DNA of 5,258 nt from Bacteroidales bacterium 45-6 (GTDB taxonomy: Bacteria > Bacteroidota > Bacteroidia > Bacteroidales > Dysgonomonadaceae): positions 1 through 5,258 of the forward strand of contig MKRS01000721.1 in assembly GCA_001897035.1 (NCBI GenBank). Reading direction: 5' to 3'. The notes beneath the pieces were generated by a model, which had not been told where the DNA came from, searched no databases, and saw nothing but the letters and a program-made list of their open reading frames with translations. Below, piece after piece: positions 1-5,258 of the stretch. The number at the start of each line of letters is the position of its first letter. Position 1 is the first letter of the stretch. The position numbers were made by a program, and so were the translations under genes.

Positions 1-1
1 C

Positions 2-1420
2 GCACTGGGCTTGGCGGGATGTTCTGCCGCCGAAAATTTGACCGAAGGCTCAAATCCGGGAGACGTGATAGTTTCACTTGACGGGAGTAGCTCACTGAAA
101 ACTACTGAAACCGCTTCCGCTGATGAAATAAAGAAATTTACCATTCCCTTTGGTGACGACATGGTTGTCAACGCCACGCTGCAACCTACCCCTGAAATAT
201 CGAAAAGCACAAAGGCTGCCGTGATGTCGGCGCTTGATGCCGGGGTGAAATACCGAGTTGTCGTGTACAATAGTAGCGGCGTTGTCGTCAAAGATATGGT
301 ATGCACGTATGCACCAGGCACTGCCGTTCCGATAACGGGCTTGGATGTTGGTGCCACTTACACTTTTGTGGTTTATTCGGTGAATAGCACCTCGTCCGTT
401 CCGACAGTTACGGGGACCACCTTGTCCGTAGCTAAACTGTCGTCTGTTTCTGGGGATTTGATGTATTTTAAAACGCAGGCAACGGTGTCTGGTAGTTCGG
501 CTACGAAGATTTCTGTAACGATGCAGCACATGTTCAGCCAGATCACCTCCTATTTCAATGCGGGTTCTTTTGGTGGGATCATCAATGCCGTTTCCGCTCC
601 AACTATCAGCCCGAACCGGGCAAGCGCAGATGTCAAGCTGGCAGACAGTTCTGTGGTTTACAACGGAAGTGCCACGACAGCTTCGGTCGTCTTGTCTTCC
701 GGCTTAGGGACAAGCTCTGCCGTGAGTAGTCCGACACTGCTAATTAATCCGGCTACATCCACCGGCTCTTTCTCCATTCCCAGCATCACGGTCAACAACT
801 CGACCTCCAGCGTCAACTTGTCTAATGTGAAAATCAATCCGCGGTACAAGTACGATCTCAAAATGAACTTTAATATCCCTTGCACGCAGGCGGTGGGCAC
901 CGGTATGATCGACGGTGATGGATTCGCTAAGCCTCTGACTGTTATGGCGCCGGCAGCAGACTATGGGTTCGTTTTCGATATTTATTATTTGGACAACTCT
1001 TTCAACATGAAGATCAACGGAACCCAGCTGGCAGTAAAAGAACTACAATTTGAAATACCCTCTAATTTCCTCGATCCTCTCAAACAGAATGTTCGCTTTG
1101 CAGATGGATCCTACTGGCAAGATGGCACAGTGCCTTCCATCTGGACATTGAATGGATCGGCAAGCGCAGGAAAACCCATTCTCCGTGTGGTGATCAGCAA
1201 AACTGGAGCAATATCATTATATGGAAGTAAGGCTTCGTATAACGCTGCGGGGTATGGGCTTCTTCCTCTAACCCTAAGATCAGATCAGGGGCAATCTTTC
1301 AATACTGTCACTTGGAATATTTCGGGATCAAACACAGTGTATATCTCGCAACAGCAGATTAACGTCACCAAGATCACTGGTGCTGGCTATGGCTCCAAGA
1401 TTATAACCTGTCCCAATTAA
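2..1420 (+). CDS. Fimbrillin-like surface lipoprotein, 5' end outside the window
   Basis: The reading frame is open from base 2 and begins inside a signal peptide (ALGLAGC). The lipobox LAGC puts the acylated cysteine at bases 20-22, so the TTG at 11 is an internal codon and the true start lies upstream. Counting from that TTG, about 469 residues remain, and the mature protein is nearly complete. Residues 79-127 (VKYRVVVYNSSG, then GLDVGATYTFVVYSVNST) are alternating beta-strands typical of the first beta-sandwich domain of Bacteroidota fimbrillin-family proteins. The segment around 166-182 (ISVTMQHMFSQIT) resembles the conserved strand with a histidine in the Mfa-like fimbrillin fold. The C-terminus has FADGSYWQDG at 363-372 and ends ITCPN. 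Such proteins are exported as lipoproteins and act as subunits or accessory parts of surface fimbriae. At this length it is longer than a typical major pilin, so a minor or tip subunit or another surface adhesin is possible. No usher, anchor or other fimbrial gene is in the window. The Ser/Thr-rich sequence suits an extracellular beta protein. The lipoprotein call is strong; the fimbrillin family call is by pattern recognition. Confidence 0.74.
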   Translation, partial: ALGLAGCSAAENLTEGSNPGDVIVSLDGSSSLKTTETASADEIKKFTIPFGDDMVVNATLQPTPEISKSTKAAVMSALDAGVKYRVVVYNSSGVVVKDMVCTYAPGTAVPITGLDVGATYTFVVYSVNSTSSVPTVTGTTLSVAKLSSVSGDLMYFKTQATVSGSSATKISVTMQHMFSQITSYFNAGSFGGIINAVSAPTISPNRASADVKLADSSVVYNGSATTASVVLSSGLGTSSAVSSPTLLINPATSTGSFSIPSITVNNSTSSVNLSNVKINPRYKYDLKMNFNIPCTQAVGTGMIDGDGFAKPLTVMAPAADYGFVFDIYYLDNSFNMKINGTQLAVKELQFEIPSNFLDPLKQNVRFADGSYWQDGTVPSIWTLNGSASAGKPILRVVISKTGAISLYGSKASYNAAGYGLLPLTLRSDQGQSFNTVTWNISGSNTVYISQQQINVTKITGAGYGSKIITCPN

Positions 1421-1478
1421 TTGACAGCTGGTGGGTTGAAAAGGTCCATGTCTCGGCTGCCATTGGTGTGATAAAAGA

Positions 1479-1523
1479 AGACAAGGGACTTTCCGCTTTG
1501 CGGGAGATCTCTTGTTTGTTGTT
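1479..1523 (+). terminator. Probable intrinsic terminator of the fimbrillin-like gene
   Basis: About 60 bases after the stop codon, 1481-1496 can pair with 1500-1515 around a TTT loop. The inner stem is CCGC/GCGG and the outer stem is ACAAG/CTTGT. There is one C/A mismatch (1489/1507) and a few G-U pairs. The hairpin is preceded by a purine-rich A run and followed by a T-rich tail (TTGTTGTT at 1516-1523). The tail is not a pure T run, so efficiency is uncertain. Position and orientation fit the end of the upstream gene. Confidence 0.6.
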
Positions 1524-1775
1524 ATCCGATTACTAAAATTCTTCACTGGCAGATGTTTGCCCTTTGATACAATTTTGCCCTTCACCGAGAAATGCCTCGT
1601 GATTCGTCTGATACTACACTCTTTTTCTTATTTTATTGTATAGAGTAAACTCGAACTCAAGCCACGAATCGTAAATGAAAACGAATGCGCTGATTGGCGT
1701 ATCTTCCTCACTGGATATCATTTTGCTCTCACGTAAGCAATATAGGGGCAACACCAGTCCTCACGCCAACATAGA
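1524..1775. other. Intergenic stretch with no supported gene
   Basis: This is most of the gap between the stop codon of the fimbrillin-like gene (1420) and that of the converging DUF4907 gene (1845). It lies between the two hairpins. I see no tRNA-like fold, no direct repeats and no full Bacteroidota promoter. The nearest -7 match is CAATTTTG at 1570-1577, which has no TTTG-like -33 box at the usual distance. A short inverted pair, GATTCGT near 1612 and ACGAATC near 1664, is too short and widely spaced to interpret. A 52-codon open frame at 1675-1833 starts here but runs through the palindromic terminator, and I do not call it a gene. Confidence 0.5.
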
Positions 1776-1809
1776 AAAAGCGATGCTGTTAGCTAACAGC
1801 ATCGCTTTT
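1776..1809 (-). terminator. Perfect 34-bp palindrome, likely bidirectional terminator
   Basis: The 16-base arm AAAAGCGATGCTGTTA (1776-1791) is followed by GC and then its exact reverse complement (1794-1809). The transcript can fold into a long stem with a small loop and an A run/U run at its base. Read leftward, it lies 35 bases past the stop codon of the DUF4907 gene and its stem runs into five Ts (CTTTTTC), so it best serves the kelch-DUF4907 operon. Read rightward, it ends CTTTTG and could back up the terminator of the fimbrillin-like gene. It sits between convergent genes, the classic place for a shared terminator. Confidence 0.85.
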
Positions 1810-1844
1810 GTTCGTATTTGTAAAAAGGATTAAATTATCTTCTT

Positions 1845-2180
1845 CTACTTGCAGCTTTCCTTTACGATGCTGTCCACCTCTTGCTTCGTGACCGAAGGAA
1901 GATCACCTCTACCCACTTTTTGTACGACTAATTCTGCCGTTTTGCGGGCACCTTCTTCACAAGGGAACGGGATGTTTCCAGGCACGGCAGGCATCATAGG
2001 TTGGTTCACCACCAGTTTGCCTTTCACGTAGATCTTGTATCCCCAGGTATCCTTGCCTTGTTTTACGGTCTCGACATATACGCCTCGGTTCTTTCTGTAA
2101 ACCTTGTATGCGAAGACAGATCCAACGATGGATGCAACTGCTAAAATGAAAACTACAAGCAGCTTGGCTTTCTTAGTCAT
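1845..2180 (-). CDS. DUF4907 family protein with N-terminal membrane anchor
   Basis: The 111-residue product begins MTKKAKLLVV. Residues 7-25 form one hydrophobic segment after a lysine-rich start and before a basic stretch (KVYRKNR). This suggests a membrane anchor or an uncleaved signal, with the rest probably in the periplasm. Residues 46-89 carry the DUF4907 pattern: WGYKIYVKGK, then NQPMMPAVPGNIPF, then a helix EEGARKTAELVVQKV. The function of DUF4907 is unknown. The family is a small Bacteroidota domain, and this length is normal for it. Two cysteines (74 and 110) could pair if exported. The gene is second in the leftward operon. Its ATG (2180-2178) overlaps the kelch stop codon region by 8 nt, which suggests coupled translation. 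An in-frame ATG 20 codons upstream is rejected because it would add a polar tail in front of the anchor and lengthen the overlap. The palindrome at 1776-1809 probably terminates the transcript. Confidence 0.86.
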   Translation of the reverse strand: MTKKAKLLVVFILAVASIVGSVFAYKVYRKNRGVYVETVKQGKDTWGYKIYVKGKLVVNQPMMPAVPGNIPFPCEEGARKTAELVVQKVGRGDLPSVTKQEVDSIVKESCK

Positions 2181-3240
2181 TCTTGTTGTATGTGGCATCA
2201 GGATAGAACAAATTGGCATCATCCAAATAGGCGGATCCATTGTAACCTGTCAAGACAATACCCACTCCGTTGGCTGTGGTGGCACCTATGGCTCCATAGC
2301 GAGGAGATTTTTCGAAAGAAGTCTTTTCTTGCCAAAGGTCAGTGATCGGGTTGTATTCCCAAGTGTATTTGAGCAAGCTCGAACCGCTGGTTCCGCAAGT
2401 CACGTATCCTTTGCCGTTGATCACGAAAGTAGCAGCCTGGTAGCGGGCAATGGTTGTGTAATCGTCGTCGAAGCTTTGGTCTGTCTTATTGTATATCTCA
2501 TTTTTGGGAGTCCATTTCGTGCCATCGAAGGCCCACATATCGGTGGCAGCGCCACTGCTATTGTTTCCTCCGAATATGTAAGCCGTATTGTTGATCACAA
2601 ACACGGATGCAAATCCTCTTTTTCTTCCCTGAGATTCCATTTGCTTCCAAGATTTTAAGGATGGATCATAGGAATAAAGGTCGCTGAAAAAGCTTTGTCC
2701 GCTTGCATCGGGATTATCTCCATATCCTCCGCCCACATAACCAACGTTGTTTAGGGTGAAGGCGTAGCAGCCGTATCTTCCGGTGGAGGGGAAGTCTGCT
2801 ATCTGTGTCCATTTATTGGCCTGAGTGTCGTATTGCCAGAAATCTTTCAGGTTGTCGTTTCCATTCGATCCTCCGCCAATGTAGCCGTTTGTGCCGATTG
2901 AAAAACCAGCGGCATACCTGCGTCCGTAGTGCGCAGAGGCTGGGTTGGTGACAGTTGCGGTGCTTGCGTCGAGGGCTGTCTGTTGTGTCCAGGATCCATC
3001 TTCTGATGTCAAATCCAACGACCAAAGATCTTTGTAGTAGTCTTTTCCATTATAACCGCCAAACACATAGAGCTTGTTGCCAACAACAAAAGAACTTGCA
3101 AAGCCACGAGTGCTACCAGCAAAATCGGTTGAAGCCACAACCCAGTTTCCAACCAAATCACTGTCACTGTTGCCACAGGAGGTGGTCATCAATGAAACGA
3201 TCAGGGCAAGACAATAAAATAATCCGAATTTTTTGTTCAT
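2173..3240 (-). CDS. Kelch-repeat six-bladed beta-propeller lipoprotein
   Basis: The 355-residue product has a signal peptide (MNKKFGLFYCLALIVSLMTTSC) with a relaxed lipobox TTSC, so Cys22 is the likely lipidation site and the short linker GNSDSD follows. Six kelch units follow at about 45-84, 107-144, 155-198, 208-243, 266-303 and 314-348. Each starts with an R-[GY]-x-[AG]-like strand. Units 1-4 then have the Gly-Gly pair (GG at 61-62, 122-124, 170-172, 224-225). Units 1-5 end with the Trp of the fourth strand (84, 144, 198, 243, 303). Unit 5 has CG in place of GG. Unit 6 has TG and lacks the final Trp, which W33 near the N-terminus could supply. Kelch propellers mostly bind proteins or glycans; some bacterial ones, such as the sialic acid mutarotase NanM, are enzymes, but nothing here marks this as an enzyme. 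It probably sits on the outer membrane. It is first in the leftward operon, with a promoter at 3325-3354 and an A/T-rich leader without Shine-Dalgarno. The fold is certain; the ligand is unknown. Confidence 0.92.
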   Translation of the reverse strand: MNKKFGLFYCLALIVSLMTTSCGNSDSDLVGNWVVASTDFAGSTRGFASSFVVGNKLYVFGGYNGKDYYKDLWSLDLTSEDGSWTQQTALDASTATVTNPASAHYGRRYAAGFSIGTNGYIGGGSNGNDNLKDFWQYDTQANKWTQIADFPSTGRYGCYAFTLNNVGYVGGGYGDNPDASGQSFFSDLYSYDPSLKSWKQMESQGRKRGFASVFVINNTAYIFGGNNSSGAATDMWAFDGTKWTPKNEIYNKTDQSFDDDYTTIARYQAATFVINGKGYVTCGTSGSSLLKYTWEYNPITDLWQEKTSFEKSPRYGAIGATTANGVGIVLTGYNGSAYLDDANLFYPDATYNKND

Positions 3241-3324
3241 AATTTATTAAATAGAATTTGTTATTCCTTCCAAACAGGTGAGTGCTTATCTCCGAAAAAA
3301 GGCACATCACGTGAAATTTGTCTG

Positions 3325-3354
3325 CAAAAATACACTTTTATTCAAAAAGTCAAT
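3325..3354 (-). promoter_or_regulatory. Bacteroidota-type promoter for the kelch-DUF4907 operon
   Basis: On the minus strand, TATTTTTG (3332-3325) is an exact match to the -7 consensus TAnnTTTG. ATTG (3354-3351) matches the -33 box TTTG at three of four bases, with an 18-base spacer. Transcription would start near 3317, leaving a leader of about 77 bases before the kelch ATG at 3240. This is recognised by the primary sigma factor of Bacteroidota. Confidence 0.7.
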
Positions 3355-3434
3355 GTTCTGAAAGTATAAAGAATAAGAATTTTTCGGTCAAAATATTAAC
3401 TGAACATAAAATGCGGATAATTCGCTATGCACCG

Positions 3435-3465
3435 TTTCAGCATTTCAATTTTGTTTCTATCTTTG
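3435..3465 (+). promoter_or_regulatory. Bacteroidota-type promoter for the DUF4270 operon
   Basis: TATCTTTG (3458-3465) matches the -7 consensus TAnnTTTG exactly. TTTC (3435-3438) matches the -33 box TTTG at three of four bases, with a 19-base spacer. The start of transcription would fall near 3472, giving a short A-rich leader of about 37 bases before the ATG at 3509. It does not overlap the leftward promoter; about 80 bases separate their -33 boxes. Confidence 0.75.
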
Positions 3466-3508
3466 CAGCTATTTGAAAATAGCCACCAAATTAAGTAAAA
3501 AGACATAG

Positions 3509-4861
3509 ATGAAACATATTAGTTTCTGTTTTCTTGCATTGTTTGTCATCGCCTTAAGCTCTTGTGTTGATGGTAATTTCTCCGCAGGAGGTTCAATGTA
3601 TGACGAAAACGTGAGGAATGTTGTCGTTGACACCACATCGATGGACTTGTCAACCGTACTCAATGACTCCACTGCAACTTCGGGGATAAGCAAAATATTT
3701 ATGGGAAGATATGATTCGCCTGACTTTGGGACAACTGTTGCCGAATCTTATGTTTCGTTTTCCGTACCCTCGTATAGCCGGTCGGACTTCAACAAAGAAT
3801 CTAATGTGAAGATCACGTTTGATTCTGTTTGCATCATCCTTCCCTACGACAAGTATTCATACGGGGACACGACCAAAACACAGACGATCAACATCACCCG
3901 GCTCACCGACAAGCTGAATGATCTATACAGTGCTCATTTGTCGAAATTTTATAACAACCAGACAGCCGCATCCGAATCCGCACCTTACCTGACCAAGACT
4001 TTCAGGAGGCCTCTTCCTGCCCAGCAGAACGATTCCACCCTCATCATCCGTATGCCGGATCAATTTGGACTTGAGCTCTTGGACTCGATGAGGACGCAAT
4101 CAAGCATATTCAACAACGATGACGAATTCATCAAGTTTTTCAAGGGATTCAAATTCTCGGCAGGGAGCGACGACAAGTATTGCATCAACGCTTTCAAAAT
4201 GACTTCCACATCTTTGCCGAGAATCCGCATTTATTACAAAGCCAACGATCTGGAAGTCCTGGATAAGACAATTGACATAAATGCAAACAGCAACTATGCT
4301 TTTTCTCACATAAGCCAAGACCGGTCAAATACCCCGCTTAAGAATTTGACCAGTTTGAGTGGAATTTCTTCGGGGCTGACAGGTAACAAGGCTTATTTGC
4401 AGGGAATGGTGGGACTGTCAACCGAGCTAACCTTCCCCAACATACGTTCGCTGATGCAATACGGCAAATATACCAATGTGGATGCTGCAATTTTGTACGT
4501 CTATCCGACCAAAAACTCGTACAACGATTTTACTCCATTGCCCAAAAACTTGAAGTTGAACTTTGTGAGCAAACTCGGCAATGTGAAAGAGATCCTTGAA
4601 TCCTCCACCACCTCACTGACGGCGGGAGCATTGAACCAAGATCCCTTCGGCATACGGTACTACTATGCTTTTGATATAACGAGTTTTATTAAATCCGAGA
4701 TCAAGGCGCCCGACATGGACAAAGGGACGCTCCAGCTAAACTTGTCCGATACTGATAAAGCGAATTCTCTCAAGAGCTTGATAATCGGCGACTCAGGTTA
4801 TCCGGACTCGGATTATCGAATCAAATTAGTAATTCAATTATTGATCTATAATTATGATTAA
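3509..4861 (+). CDS. DUF4270 domain-containing lipoprotein
   Basis: The 450-residue product starts MKHISFCFLALFVIALSSC, a lipoprotein signal peptide with lipobox LSSC and acylated Cys19. The mature part has the DUF4270 signature in order. A DTT..DLSTVLNDST segment lies at 41-55. KIFMGRYDSPDFG at 62-74 says little about function but is highly typical. DSVCIILPY at 105-113 is followed by YSYGDTTKTQTINITRL at 116-132. The C-terminus ends in a beta-strand (YRIKLVIQLLIYNYD). DUF4270 proteins are large, beta-rich, Bacteroidota-specific surface or periplasmic lipoproteins of unknown function. In many genomes of the phylum the gene follows a glycogen synthase gene, but here the upstream neighbour is the divergent kelch gene. 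Length is normal for the family and no frameshift is visible. The leader (TTAAGTAAAAAG) lacks a Shine-Dalgarno sequence, as usual for the phylum. It is first in the rightward operon, and its stop overlaps the next start by 8 nt. Confidence 0.93.
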   Translation: MKHISFCFLALFVIALSSCVDGNFSAGGSMYDENVRNVVVDTTSMDLSTVLNDSTATSGISKIFMGRYDSPDFGTTVAESYVSFSVPSYSRSDFNKESNVKITFDSVCIILPYDKYSYGDTTKTQTINITRLTDKLNDLYSAHLSKFYNNQTAASESAPYLTKTFRRPLPAQQNDSTLIIRMPDQFGLELLDSMRTQSSIFNNDDEFIKFFKGFKFSAGSDDKYCINAFKMTSTSLPRIRIYYKANDLEVLDKTIDINANSNYAFSHISQDRSNTPLKNLTSLSGISSGLTGNKAYLQGMVGLSTELTFPNIRSLMQYGKYTNVDAAILYVYPTKNSYNDFTPLPKNLKLNFVSKLGNVKEILESSTTSLTAGALNQDPFGIRYYYAFDITSFIKSEIKAPDMDKGTLQLNLSDTDKANSLKSLIIGDSGYPDSDYRIKLVIQLLIYNYD

Positions 4862-5258
4862 ACATGCGTCCGGTACTATTCTGGCATGCTTGATTACCGT
4901 ATTTTGTACAAATGCACAAAATACGTATTCTCCGAATTCGAGCTTAGGCTTAGGCGAAATCGTATCAAGCGAATACAGCCGCACATCGGGTATGGGCGGA
5001 GTCGGCATTGGTGTCAGAAACGGCTCGTTTTTAAATACCTCGAACCCTGCCGCTGTAAGCGCTTTGGACAGCTTGACAGGGGTGTTTGATGTCGGCCTCT
5101 ATGGCAAGCAGTCGAATTTCAAAACCAGGTCTTCCAGCGACAACGCTTTTTCGGGAAACTTAAATAAAATAGCGTTTGGATTCCGTTGCAATAAGGTGTG
5201 GAGTCTTTCGTTCGGGATCAAGCCATACAGCAATGTAGGATACCATATTCAGGATCAG
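4854..5258 (+). CDS. Predicted outer-membrane barrel protein, 3' end outside the window
   Basis: The frame opens at ATG 4854 and is still open at the window edge, giving 135 residues. The start MIKHASGTILACLITVFCTNAQNTYS is a type I signal peptide, with cleavage most likely after Ala21 (TNA/QN) and no lipobox at the cleavage region. After it come LGLGEIVSSEYSRTSGMGGVGIG (32-53, described here in part), N-T-S-N-P-A-A at 61-67, and then alternating strands such as GVFDVGLYGKQSNF and KVWSLSFGIKPYSNVGY. The glycine-rich N-terminus followed by an Asn-Pro-Ala turn is typical of Bacteroidota FadL/PorV-like outer-membrane barrels. That family places substrates or partner proteins in the outer membrane. 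The family assignment rests on one third or less of a normal barrel, so it is tentative. The ATG overlaps the DUF4270 stop by 8 nt, which suggests coupled translation and a shared job. The later ATG at 4864 is in another frame and is not used. Confidence 0.75.
   Translation, partial: MIKHASGTILACLITVFCTNAQNTYSPNSSLGLGEIVSSEYSRTSGMGGVGIGVRNGSFLNTSNPAAVSALDSLTGVFDVGLYGKQSNFKTRSSSDNAFSGNLNKIAFGFRCNKVWSLSFGIKPYSNVGYHIQDQ

Noticed and set aside
1328..1585. 85-codon minus-strand open frame over the 3' end of the fimbrillin-like gene
   Set aside because: It covers the coding end and the terminator hairpin of the plus-strand gene, and the product is basic and featureless.
1675..1833. 52-codon open frame on the plus strand (MKTNALIGVSSS...ICKKD)
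   Set aside because: It runs straight through the perfect palindrome that looks like a terminator, has no full promoter, and its protein has no recognisable feature. Chance is the simpler reading.
2181..2240. 20-codon N-terminal extension of the DUF4907 protein
   Set aside because: The extra residues would precede the membrane segment, and the extension lies inside the kelch coding region. The MTKKAKLL start gives a normal anchor and an 8-nt overlap.
2104..2658. 184-codon open frame antisense to the kelch gene
   Set aside because: It overlaps the well-supported kelch and DUF4907 genes on the opposite strand, and its sequence shows no domain or signal peptide.
3307..3314. TCACGTGA palindrome just downstream of the kelch promoter
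   Set aside because: Its place near the transcription start would suit an operator, but eight bases with no second copy is not enough evidence.
3353..3407. Inverted pair ATGTTC (3353-3358) and GAACAT (3402-3407) between the two promoters
   Set aside because: Only six bases match, the arms are over 40 bases apart, and A/T-rich DNA gives such pairs by chance.
4886..5089. 67-codon open frame starting MLDYRILYKC
   Set aside because: It is in another frame of the outer-membrane protein gene, which has a good signal peptide and stays open to the window edge.

Overview
The window looks like a chromosomal piece of a Bacteroidota genome, most likely order Bacteroidales. Three things point there. The protein families are a fimbrillin-like lipoprotein, DUF4270 and DUF4907, the last two being typical of this phylum. 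Both readable promoters have the Bacteroidota -7 element TAnnTTTG. The starts lack a Shine-Dalgarno sequence and sit behind A/T-rich leaders instead. I cannot name the genus from sequence alone.

Layout: positions 2-1420 (+) hold the 3' part of a gene for a large fimbrillin-like surface lipoprotein. It begins inside its signal peptide, so the start codon lies upstream of the window. A hairpin terminator follows at about 1479-1523. Positions 1524-1775 hold no gene I can support. A perfect 34-bp palindrome at 1776-1809 is probably a terminator, mainly for the leftward operon that converges on the fimbrillin gene.

The leftward operon (3240 to 1845) encodes a six-bladed kelch beta-propeller lipoprotein, followed by a small membrane-anchored DUF4907 protein whose start overlaps the kelch stop by 8 nt. 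The rightward operon starts at 3509. It encodes a DUF4270 lipoprotein, followed by a signal-peptide protein that looks like the N-terminus of an outer-membrane barrel. That second gene also overlaps its predecessor by 8 nt and runs off the window. A 268-bp A/T-rich region between the two operons carries one convincing promoter for each direction.

Together, the kelch, DUF4907, DUF4270 and outer-membrane genes form a compact divergent cluster whose four products all carry export or membrane signals. Two are predicted lipoproteins, one is a membrane-anchored protein and one is a predicted outer-membrane protein. That they work together in the envelope is inference from gene order; no enzyme activity is visible in any of them. 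No RNA gene, CRISPR array, insertion sequence or mobile-element gene was seen.
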